DNA of 60,481 bases from Branchiostoma floridae (taxonomy: Eukaryota; Chordata; Leptocardii; Amphioxiformes; Branchiostomatidae). A program made the translations under genes and the position numbers. Under the pieces are notes generated by a model, which did not search any database, was not told the DNA's origin, and saw nothing but the letters and a program-made list of their open reading frames with translations. The DNA is taken from contig NC_049981.1 of NCBI RefSeq assembly GCF_000003815.2, forward strand, positions 1,364,823 to 1,425,303. Direction: 5' to 3'. Below, in pieces: positions 23,001-32,400 of the stretch. Numbering within the stretch: position 1 is the stretch's first letter; each line of letters starts with the position of its first letter.

Positions 23001-23927
23001 TAGTGCTGTTTTTGTAATGTGCACTTGGACGTCTAGGGCTTTAGTCCAATACCCCTTGCTATGTTGAGTTACCGTCTTTTTCTTGATCATTTCTTCTGCA
23101 CATTCTAGCACTTTCTCTCTGAAGCTTTTGTAGATTTCTTCAGCCTTGTTTTCATCTGTGTTTGTTGTCCAGTCAGTCTCCTCCACCCATTTTTGGAATA
23201 CTGTATTTGTCAAATTTTCCCATTCTATCCAGTTTACATCACGTAGGTTCCATCTTTGTTGCTTTACAATTTCTTCCTTGTCTCCTATTGTCATAGTAAT
23301 TAAGTTATGGTCAGTTCGCAGTTGTACTTCTGAGTCCACTCGCCAGTTTGTTACATGTTTAACAGAATCATTGTTAACTAGTGTCAGGTCAATTATACTA
23401 TCTTCCCTTGTGGGGGTACTGTTGTTCAAAATCTGTAAGTTACTTGCTTCTATCAAGTCATTCAGCATGTGTCCTAATGTGTTTACTTTTTTGTCGCCCC
23501 AGGCTAAATGTCTTGCATTAAGATCTCCACATAATATAAGGTGTTTCTTCTTTTTGCTTAGATCTTTGATTATGTTGAAGACTTCTTGTAGCGCTTGTTT
23601 ATCATCAGGTGGCACATAAGCTGAAATGAGGGTGAAGTTCATAGTATTTGTATACATGTTGAGAGCCACCACATCCGCGTGTGTAGTTTGGTTGATGGGT
23701 TCTTCTAACACCTTTATGTTCTCTCTTACGGCAATGGCAACTCCTCCTCCTTTTTTCTCTGTTCTGCACTTTTGTAGCCATTTCCAGGTTCTAAGACAGA
23801 TTGGGTTTTTGCTTTTATTCCATACTTCTGAAAGACATAATGCGTCGATTTTCTTTGACTCACACATTTTGTCTACGAGTGTTGCTGATGTGTTGATTGA
23901 TCGTATATTAATCTGTGCGACTTTCAT
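20046..23927 (-). CDS. LINE ORF2: endonuclease, reverse transcriptase, RNase H
   Basis: 1293 residues. Residues 1-215 form an APE-type endonuclease: SEVW with catalytic Glu ~35, GDLN at 134-137, TDHN at 205-208. The reverse transcriptase spans ~470-800: SYRPITLSS near 531-540, FADY at 602-605, GVPQGAVLS near 660, and the catalytic YADD at 690-693. RNase H follows at ~980-1120: TDGSALGNPGP with Asp ~990, Glu ~1032, Asp ~1058, and GHMGVEGNEIAD. The C-terminus has a CxxC-x7-HxxxxC zinc knuckle (1211-1227). It nicks target DNA and copies the element RNA into it. No stop or missing key residue was noticed, so it may be active. It starts with ATG about 150 bp after ORF1. Confidence 0.95.
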   Translation of the reverse strand: MKVAQINIRSINTSATLVDKMCESKKIDALCLSEVWNKSKNPICLRTWKWLQKCRTEKKGGGVAIAVRENIKVLEEPINQTTHADVVALNMYTNTMNFTLISAYVPPDDKQALQEVFNIIKDLSKKKKHLILCGDLNARHLAWGDKKVNTLGHMLNDLIEASNLQILNNSTPTREDSIIDLTLVNNDSVKHVTNWRVDSEVQLRTDHNLITMTIGDKEEIVKQQRWNLRDVNWIEWENLTNTVFQKWVEETDWTTNTDENKAEEIYKSFREKVLECAEEMIKKKTVTQHSKGYWTKALDVQVHITKTALRKFRRRRDRNNLSKYLKEKETLVRMEDEAKNIHWNKQIKEMDPSKPQKFWKTVKNHLGRGNCKSTIQPLKRNNGDIATTDQEIAEEVINEYSPGGVNMPNSLEPWKQGVTQAIHAVITHEKERLQEYNTQEEEHMTHEDSLNMDLTIEEIEAAVRKMDVGSSPSPTEGILPIMLKKGGRSLMEALFSMMSYVWETGQVPKQMKQDSKILIKKPGKDDYNQVRSYRPITLSSVIGKLMERVINNRLIWWTEVNNILSPYQEAYRKHRTATHGVLRLVQDIQEGWRRKDTTVVIFADYKGCFDKIWQEGLLFKLASKGIKGRMLCYLEGFLRGRQITFKVNTINSMPLQSKVGVPQGAVLSTTLCNIYTADAYANTALNNFQYADDVAAWKTGANVKEIIKYVEEKASHVITKWCPMWNMTIEETKTKAMIFKPSQEENEEPVNLQVNGKSIEVVKEIKLVGITLDEELTFDSHILNTQRKAYKGLKAISYVTMARNNPNQEAQLQLYRALIRPMLEYGVECTISAGRKHEQAYAPIQRKALLAATGCKQRTSNEALETLTGIPPIDIQISCRQAQTYLRLTTKHTGNPTYDTIMEEMTPGKIGTTTHLLETRYKELKGEIETDMVNKEFQYDARLSPFSIGNITGTFVQKTHNPVNKEQGKEEILQLLQVVKQRETTVVFTDGSALGNPGPTGCAAVIYEIWGRTEPFAVRKPVAAKSNNYEGELQGLHLAVSTLVKRQYHNKEVLLLCDCKSAIENVTTSHQVEAYNDLVNSVRQKMLELKQRGVRIQVEWCPGHMGVEGNEIADEQAKMAAEEAKKTLTVTTWTKQQALKHIEKQAEERWKRRSEMQNESTHMQKISIHMKKKCKVFGLRATQIAINQLVSGHTELNAYKNWLDSKETPNCTTCGTRESTDHYLYRCVRYERERHHLLHEVDNIYQTYNITHEDRSVDIVTLAGMRDDLTEEINKRMYQVLSNYIESTARFNE

Positions 23928-24074
23928 CTTGCTTCTTTGAATCTTGATCCTGGTAAGAATTTTAATACTTGAGTTGCAAGGTATATGAGTTTGTTGATTA
24001 TGATGTTGTGAAGCAGTTTCTGTATTCTCTTGTGCAATAACTAAATGATTGTTCTTGTTTGATGTCTTTCCCTC

Positions 24075-25364
24075 CTATGAGTATGATTCCTTCTTCTGAC
24101 CCTGGTGGTCCGGACCTCTGCTTTCAAGTTTTTGTCTTAAGATGATGAACTCTTTGCAACTATTGTCATTAGCAGTATGACAGCCAAGACAGTTGATACA
24201 CTTCGGTTTACAGCTATATTGGTGTCCTTTTGTACCTCCGCACCTCACACAGGTAGCAGTCTCTGTGCACAATTTGGCAATATGACCCAGTCTGTTGCAT
24301 TTAAAACATCTTATTGGGGTGAATGACTTGGTTTTGTATGCTTCTACCGTTACTGCTTTGCCATTTACCGTAGGATTCTTTGTGAAAATTTCAGAAAGTT
24401 GTCCCTCCACTGCCTCGATCCTTATGACTTTTATCGGTTTACCCGAATCTTGGTACTTGAACCTATGTGCTTTGACTCTTATCTTGAATTGATCTTGAAT
24501 GCTCTGCTCTATCACTTCTTCACTTATATCAGTTGGGACATTCTTCAGTATTGCCCTTCTTCCTTGTGTTTTGTGAACACTGTGTGCTTTAATGTGTTTA
24601 TCCTCTTCACTGCCAAAAGCTCGGTCTTTCCAAGGTTTCGTTAGTTCCTCAGCAGTTTTATTATCTTTGCAATGTATGGCGATTCCTCCTCTTGGTAGTA
24701 GATAAGCGAGTTCAATGTTTTGTACCGTTCCTGGCTTACATCTATTAGTTTCTGCTAAGATACTTGCACTATTACGATATGAGCTGGAGTCTATCGCACC
24801 GTCTAATATGATAATTTTCTCCTTTTCTTCTTTGTCTTTGTGTTGACTACTGATGCTGCTGATACTGCTCGATTCGACTTGAGATGATTTAATGCTTCTT
24901 AGCGTTTTTTCTTCTTTCTGTTTGCTCTCGACCTTGTTTTCCTCTCTTTTAATCCGTTTGTTGATTTCTTGAATGATGCACTGTGCACAAGTGTAAATCT
25001 GACTACTCTTTACAAAGAAGTTGATTGCTTTTTGGGATAGATGTGCGCATGTGTTATGCCACCAAACTTTGCATTGATCACAGCAGATCCAGCTTCCTCC
25101 CTCTGTGTGTTCTCTGCCACAGACACACAGTTCTTCTTCTTCTTCCTCTTCTTCTTCAATTGTCTGATGATGTTTGACTTGCTTGCTTGTCTCGTTACTA
25201 ATCTGTGATCTGATCTCACAGTTTGAGGGATCTTTTCTTTCAGCTTTTAGTTGTTTAGCTTTGCTATTGTCGTCATCTGAGGGAACACGCTTTGTTTGTT
25301 TGGTATCTTTGGAACATTCCTTTGTAACATTATTAATCCTTGATTGTCCTCTTGTGGTTGGCAT
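24075..25364 (-). CDS. LINE ORF1: PHD finger and zinc-knuckle RNA-binding protein
   Basis: 429 residues from an ATG (MPTTRGQSRINN). After a charged N-terminus with a run of eight or more Glu, residues 81-129 form a PHD-type zinc finger (CVCG...CCDQC...WWHNTC...CAQC). Residues ~270-345 (RAILKNVPTDISEEVIEQ) resemble the RRM-like domain found before zinc knuckles in ORF1 proteins. Residues ~353-403 hold three CCHC-like knuckles starting CFKCNRLGHIAKLC. Expected role: coating the element RNA in the particle. A PHD finger could bind histone H3 tails and steer insertion to certain chromatin; that is inference. Confidence 0.9.
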   Translation of the reverse strand: MPTTRGQSRINNVTKECSKDTKQTKRVPSDDDNSKAKQLKAERKDPSNCEIRSQISNETSKQVKHHQTIEEEEEEEEELCVCGREHTEGGSWICCDQCKVWWHNTCAHLSQKAINFFVKSSQIYTCAQCIIQEINKRIKREENKVESKQKEEKTLRSIKSSQVESSSISSISSQHKDKEEKEKIIILDGAIDSSSYRNSASILAETNRCKPGTVQNIELAYLLPRGGIAIHCKDNKTAEELTKPWKDRAFGSEEDKHIKAHSVHKTQGRRAILKNVPTDISEEVIEQSIQDQFKIRVKAHRFKYQDSGKPIKVIRIEAVEGQLSEIFTKNPTVNGKAVTVEAYKTKSFTPIRCFKCNRLGHIAKLCTETATCVRCGGTKGHQYSCKPKCINCLGCHTANDNSCKEFIILRQKLESRGPDHQGQKKESYS

Positions 25365-25524
25365 CCCGTAGAATAGTATTAACGGAGGAAACCAGAAACA
25401 GGAGAACTTGTCAAGTTTGTGAACCTATCCAGTAAAACGGACTTTCCTTTTGTTTACAAATAGCACAGTATAAATTCGATGTTAAGAATAATCGAAAAAA
25501 GTCTAGGGGGAGGGGGGCACTAGT

Positions 25525-25562
25525 CACTAGTAGTACTACTAGTAGTACTACTAGTAGTGGTA
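25525..25562 (+). repeat. Self-complementary ACTAGTAGT microsatellite
   Basis: Short tandem tract of ACTAGTAGTACT units, each palindromic, able to fold as a cruciform. It lies between the LINE and POC5. Confidence 0.7.
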
Positions 25563-25671
25563 CTTCTACGTGTCGCCGGTGGGTAAAATATCATGTTGTT
25601 GTCGACTTCGTTAGCTAAAGAATCAGTGCTGACGTGTAGACTTGTGTGGATCTCATTGGAAAATCTATATG

Positions 25672-25765
25672 CTTGACACAAGCTTTTCTGGGGCCCTTTT
25701 CTGGCCGCCTTTTCCGTCTTCGTATGATATACGAAAAGGGGGTCAGAAAAGCTTGTGTCAATTTA
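25672..25765 (+). repeat. Small foldback (hairpin) element
   Basis: GACACAAGCTTTTCTG near 25676 is exactly complementary to CAGAAAAGCTTGTGTC near 25745, with a ~55-base partly self-complementary loop. Fits a short MITE or fold-back sequence. No coding capacity. Confidence 0.7.
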
Positions 25766-26259
25766 AGTAGTAGTATTTTCTAGTAGCCTCAAGTACTACT
25801 AACGTTACATGTAGTACCTTCCGTCACAGTTATGTCCTCATGATTTTATAAAAGTCAGTCAGTCACTTTGGACTTTTAAAAAATTTACTAGTAAACACTA
25901 CTTTAATAAGAACACCTATCGACTTTCTCCAACCAAGTAGTAAATCATGTTCCTAGATTATTTCAAAAGATATGCATCCTTTACACGACCCTACATGATT
26001 AAGAAATACAGTCTATATTTATACCATTATAATTTTTATGTCTTTATTTTTCAAAAATTTTTTGTCAAGACTCTCAAAGTCTCATTACCAAGATACTGCA
26101 TATACAGTCGAGTACTGTTTAGCTTTGCCATATAATTATGATTATCATTGACACACTAGTATAAATGGATTTCTAAAGAGATGCATGTTGTACTGGCTGA
26201 CCAATTTGAAAGTGCTGTCAGATATTCATACTTGACGTCATTTGTTTACTGCATATCAG

Positions 26260-26433
26260 GTGTGTTGATAAGTAAGCACCAGCAGCACCCATTTGCATGA
26301 TGTCCAGTACAGATGACAGTAACGTCCCGTCGGTCCCGTCAGACTCCCCCGGGAGCTCCGTGTCTACAGGTATGCAGGAGGAGTATGAGGAACTGCTGAG
26401 ATATGCTGTGGTCACACCTAAAATAGACCCAAG
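26260..26433 (+). CDS. POC5: POC5 start-codon exon
   Basis: Acceptor GCATATCAG ends at 26259; coding from ATG 26297. Encodes a Ser/Pro-rich N-terminus then [19 protein letters not shown]. The donor is AAG|GTTCGT, phase 2. The last ~45 bases and the donor recur 87 bp downstream in the intron. Confidence 0.88.
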
Positions 26434-29400
26434 GTTCGTGTCTTCTCTATCTCTGTCAAACAGTAATGTGCATTAGGAACTACTGAGATATGCTGTGGTC
26501 ACACCTAAAATAGACCCAAGGTTTGTCTCTTCTCTACTCTATCGACAAGTGTCCACACCTTCTGGGTCAAAGAAAATAACAAGAATGAAGTAGAGTTTCT
26601 ACCAAATTTTTACAGACAAATGTACAGAGACAGTTTGTGTTGCAGGGATCGAAATGCCACCTGCATATCCAAGTTAGTGTGCACAGGTGAACTTGGAGCT
26701 GTGCAGGTATTTTTGGGGTCTACCTGCACCTAACTCGCACTGGTCCATGTACAGTACTGGGTTTTAACTTTTATACATGAATGTCAAAAATGTAACTGTC
26801 TGTGGATTTTTATTAGCTGCATTGAATGTTACTACTAGTACCTTATTTTGAGCCCTGTGATGTTTACATGAAGATTTCAAAGGATTTTCAAATGCCTGTG
26901 GGAGTTGAATACACCATCAAACAGTTTCCTTTGTAGCGAAATTGAGGTTTTGCTTTGACTAAAGTGAGTATTGCTCATTCAGAAGTTTTCACAGACAATC
27001 AGGTCTAGACCTGGACCTGATCCTCTAGACCTGAACTGGACCTGTACTGTACTAGTACCAGTATCCATCCCTAGAGTTATTACATGTACTACGTGTCTGA
27101 ACAAAAAGCATAAATCTTGTCTTACCATCTGTCCATTTTAGCCTTCTTCCCAGACCCATTGAGGAAATCAGTGGTATAGAAGATGAGAGGTCAGAGGTCA
27201 ACACAGGCACCCAGGCTGGGTTGTATGATGAGTCATCAGGTAAGTTTAATATGTAATTAATAAAGTGAAGGATGGTACTTAGTATGTTTTTAATATTGAT
27301 GATTTTGTACATTGTTCCAAAGGGCCTGTTTCCATCCAACAGTAATGTTTGTATTGCATGTCCTGTAATTGTAAACCACCTTATGGCATAACACATTGAA
27401 GAGTATGAGTTGCGTATCCAGACGTGGACAGATTTATTTGATTCACTGACTCCAGCAAGGGACCACAACTCATTTTATAAGTGTGGTGGGTTCTTTTACA
27501 TGGTCAATGTGGGGCCGTCCTCAAACATGGGACCTCTAATTAACGTCCTATCCTTGGGATGGCCCTAACTGATGCAAGGTACTAATTTTCACCTGAGTGA
27601 AGTTAGGAAATTCCCAAGGGCACAACATTGGTGCATATCAGGGGATGCAAACCCAGGACCCCTGGGCTTTAAGTTTAAGGCAGATTCCCAACTGTTTCGT
27701 CCGGGGGAGGGCAATGGAAAATATGTATGATCATTTGAGAAAATTATCGTCATCCACAATGCAGTGACTACGGAGAGTTCTGAAGAAGCCACAGCGAGAA
27801 GGGTGGAAGAAATGAAAGCCTTACGGAGAGAGGACCTGATCATGACTCTACCCAAGCCTGGTGCCCCCAAACCACAGCGCCCCACCAGTCTCCCAGCATT
27901 CCTCAGTTCTCCCAGTACTACCCCAGGACAACCTCGTGTGTCAGGTGAGGGGAATGTCCAAGCAGATGAGAGGGGGGATTCATGTTTTTCTGACTGACTA
28001 TAGTATAACATATAAGCCTGTTTTTGGTTCTAACTGCACATGTGCATTGTGATGCATTTGGGGTAACAATAACATTCAAAGATGAAGGCCCCTGAGGCAT
28101 AAACACATCACTGTCTAGATATGCATCAGGCATGGTCTAAACAAGAACTATTTAATTACATGTTGACATTTTACCCAGTAAATTTGCATCTTGTAGTACA
28201 TGACTTGTGCAGTTTGACCCATGGACAGGCTTATTCATTCGTTATTGTCACAAAGGTCAAGATCTGTACCACTTGTTCTCACAGCCATTACAGAATAAAG
28301 AAGGAATTTAAAGTTTTATATGGCTTCACAAGTCAGGGTTTTTATTTAAAAGGTATATTGTCCACAATGATAAAAAGACCTGTCACTCATATTACTACTA
28401 GTTTGTACTGCCATTAGCTACATTTGTATATAAATGTTATGCACATACAAAACATACATAGTATACGTAGTTATACTTGTCACTAATGTCTCTTAGTTAT
28501 AACATTGTGCATTCTGATTTATCTATTCTAGTTTTTACATCTTTCAACTTCTTCAGTCTTTTTTCCAGCCTGTCACATTCAGGATAATCTCACCTTGATT
28601 TTAGGGGTATCCTAGCTATAGCACGGCAAAGACAGGAAACAAGTGACGCAGGCGTGAGTCTTGTTGGTTTCTGCATAACCCATTTTTCTGCATTTTGAGC
28701 ACTACATTTTATGAAATAATGCCAATATTCTTTTTTTTTTTACAGCTGTTACAAAGCAATTATGGAAAGCCCCTCATGTTGGTTGAAGCACATCATATGG
28801 GCCCAAATCCCATACAGTAAACTGCATTGATGAAAAGCCTGGCATTATAATATATACATTGTATCCTATTAGAATGATCTTTACCTCACCGTATAAAATG
28901 TACTAGTAAAGAAGGTGTCAACCATATTCAAAGTCCTCAGTAGTATGAAAACCAGGTGATTTCTCATTGGTCTTTCTATCTCTCTCTGCATATTGTATTC
29001 TAAAAGCATGCTTTGCAAGCATGGACACAACAGCATGTTGTTTCATCTGGAAGGCAGCATGCAAAGGTGTCATGCCAGTGTTGTCTTGTAAAGAAATATC
29101 TGCACCTGCTTCAACTAGTGTCTTAACAATTTTTACATGCCCTTTTCGTGCTGCTATCCATAGCGGAGTCTTTTGTTCAGTGTCAGCTTTGTTTAAGTCA
29201 GCATCCTCTTGTGTCAAGATACTAACGATTTTCGCATGTCCTTTCTGAGCCGCTACGCAGAGTGGAGTCCTCCCCTTGCTGTCCAGTTTGTCTGCGTCCG
29301 CCCCGTTGTCTAGAAGTAGTTTCACTGTTTTATCACAGCCTTCCTCGCATGCAGAGAGCAGCAAGGTTTGATCAAGTTTGTCAGTAGAGTTGATTTTGGC

Positions 29401-32400
29401 TCCAGCTCTAACCAAGGCCTCGAATATGCTGACACGCTCATACCATTCTGGAAACCATTCGCCACTGTGATCTTCCTCAAAAGACGGCGACCTGTCACTG
29501 CCGATACCTTTTTCAAAGCACATGAGTTCTTTGACAGACAGAGAGAGTGGACTGGGGTCACCAAATGTACCTGGAGTTTTATTTACATCAGCCCCTGCGT
29601 GGATGAGTGTTGTCAGTAATGGCCAGTCAGTGTTCCTGATGGCCATCTCGAGGGGTGTTCGTTGTTGTCTGTCTGCAGTATTGACGTCAGCGTTGCCATG
29701 TATGAGTGCCTTGCACACTGCCCTGTACCCAAGAGAAGTAGCAAGAAGAAGAGGAGTTGAACCGTTTTTGTCGGCAGTGTCAGTGTTTGCTCCTGCTTGG
29801 AGTAGAAGTGAAACGATGTTAGTGTGTCCACCTTTTACTGCATCCCAGAGTGGTGTTTCTCCATCTGAGTTTACTGTGTTGACCTGCACACCTGCCTGTA
29901 GCAGTGTCTTCACCTTGTCTTCATCACCTGTCCAAGCTGTTATCCTCAACAGTGCATCTTTCCAGGTGTCTTTCAGTTCCTCAGAACGTCTTGATGTCTC
30001 TTCATCTTTGTCTGTCTCATATTCATCCCTTTCTCCAAGAATTCTTTGTGACAGTTTTCCCTTTCCTAAGACCTCTTCGATAACTTTTGCACTTTCTTCT
30101 TCTAGCTCGGAGTCTGAGGTATCTGTCAACAATTCCTTAAACTCCAAAAAACATCCTCACCTTACAAAATGGGCCATATGTTCCAAGTGGAATATTTAGA
30201 TCTGCTGTCATGTCTCGAGCCATCTTTAATGCTTTATTGATCTCTTCTGAGTCATCTTGGTCATCCCAGGCTTGTTTTGCTGTTCTTATGTCTTGATCAA
30301 GGGTTCTTCTTTCCATTGATGTCTCTTCTTGAGACGTCTTTCCTGTGAGTTCTCTAGAAACTTCCTCAATGACCTTGAATACCTCGTCATCATACTCTTC
30401 GCATGCATTTCTCTGTAAAACGTCATGCTCAAGTGAGTCTGACTCTTCAATATACAAAATGTAACTGTCAACGTGGTCTTCGTCTTTTGCAATTTGATTT
30501 GAAGGACTTGTTGTCAGGTAATCTGTATTGCTAACATCTCTCTGCTTATCATCTGTTTCTGATAACATGTCCATAGCTTTCTCCACTATCACTGCCACTT
30601 CTCTCTCTAGCTGTTCCGTTGATAGGGCAGCTACTTGCAAGGGACAGCAGAACCCAATGTTCTCAAACTCATGCTGTAAGTCAGTGGCTAGCTGGCCACT
30701 CTCCTGATACTCATTCAGTGCAGTCACACATTCCTCAGTTTTGAGGATTGTTTGCACATAGATTGAAGACGGCCACATCTTAGCAATTTCTAGGTCATTT
30801 CTTAAAACCTTGTGTCCTTTGAAAACTTTCATGATGGCGGCCTTGCATAAGTCTTTATTTGCATTATAGAATTGCGAGATCTGGTCTCTTGCTTCCTTTT
30901 CTAGCCGGTCAGCGTCAGATTGAATGTCTTTTAATTGTGTGCTAAAAGCCTCGATCCTGAGATAGCAACACTGCAAGTGCATTTGTTTTGCAAATTGAAA
31001 ACCTTTTACAGCATTTACTGCAAATTCCAAGTGTTTGACTTTTATGCTTGAAAGATTTTCACTAATAGATTTTCTACAACTAGACTTACTAGTAGAGTTC
31101 TGTCCGGTTGCAAACCTCTTTGGTTTTGAATTTTTCCTCTTGGTCTTTGGCTTAGTAATATTTTCCTTGTTTTGCAAACTTGTGCCAATAGAAGTACCTT
31201 GATTTCTACTTGATGTATAGTTTCCTTCCAACTTGACCTGTGATTGTGAATGGGCAGTCTTTGGGTAGAGTTCCTCTTTCACTTTCTCCTCAAGATCTTG
31301 TCTTCCAACTCCCCTCAAAGCTTCCAGTAACTTCTCTACTGTCGCCTCCTTTCCGTGTTGTTGCCTCCATTTTTCTAGAACCATACGACTTTGCCATCTC
31401 AGGTTGGTCTCTCTCCTAATTTCTTGTATATCCACGAAGGCTAGCTCCAACCACAGAGCCAAGTGTATTGAGTCCTCACCCAGGTAGTTTTGTACAATCC
31501 TGAAAGCAGCGTCCATCTTATTTCCTGCTTTTACTTCCTCTAGTACTACATATAGTTGGGGTAATCTAATAGTCGCACCTCTTATGGGTGAACTGAAGGT
31601 GTTTTGTCCAGTTACTAGGTTGTAACCAATCAGACTTCAGTTACAAATTGACGGTAAACAAACTCCAGTATGCCATACATGTATAAACGTCATGAACCTG
31701 TTGCTAGATTTACCACCTCGGTCAAAGCATAACAAAGGGCCCATTGTTTGCATAGGTATTTACGGGTCAGCCAAGGTCTTGGAGACTGAAAAATGTACGT
31801 GTGCACAGAGGCAAATGGGAAAACCAGTTCTTCCAGTGAAACCCGATAGTCTTTGGCATTGTAGTTGAATAGTCTGCCTTTCATCGTGTAATTACGTATA
31901 CAAGAGATCTTTGGGAACCACCGTTAAGTCTTAGAATAGCTTCACACTGTCCTTGTTAAAATTAGTTAACCTATTAAACATGATTGTTCATTTATTCTAT
32001 GGATCTTTTGGTGCTGCTCCAAATGGGCCCTTCTGCCATGCAAGTCCCACTGAGAAGCAGCTCTTCATATTATGCTTTATGCTCTGTCATACAGTACTAG
32101 TAGACACACTTTTCTAGTGTGATTCCAGTCTTTGACTGAAGGATACTCTGATTCAAAACCCAACGGAAGCATACTTATAGTAGCTAATATCCGTGAACAA
32201 CTTCTCCAGCCACAAAAACACATTAGGACCTGCCAGCCTGCTGTCTACTTAATACAATATACTCTCCATCTTAGAGTGTTTGATTACCATGAAGACCACG
32301 ACAAACACATTTTAATCACAGTCCCTAATTGGTAATAAGGAAACCTTTTTTATATCCATGTCCTCCAAAGCAAAAATTAGGAACCCTCTGACTAGGCAAA

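Larger units (their letters stand above)
19530..25479 (-). mobile_element. Apparently intact I-group-like LINE retrotransposon
   Basis: A minus-strand non-LTR element with ORF1 (24075-25364) and ORF2 (20046-23927), separated by about 150 bp, neither interrupted by a stop or frameshift. Its 3' end is a (CAA)n tail (TTGTTG runs on the plus strand, 19529-19548). A possible 7-bp target duplication TGTTAAG is at 19522-19528 and 25480-25486; a match this short could be chance. An RNase H domain and several CCHC knuckles place it in the RNase H-bearing LINE groups (I and relatives). Intact frames suggest recent insertion. Confidence 0.85.

Noticed and set aside
20060-23940. Many plus-strand frames of 60-157 residues opposite the LINE
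   Set aside because: Shadows of LINE ORF2, which has all catalytic motifs on the minus strand.
29522-30199. 225-residue plus-strand Ser-rich frame
   Set aside because: Antisense shadow of the ankyrin coding sequence.
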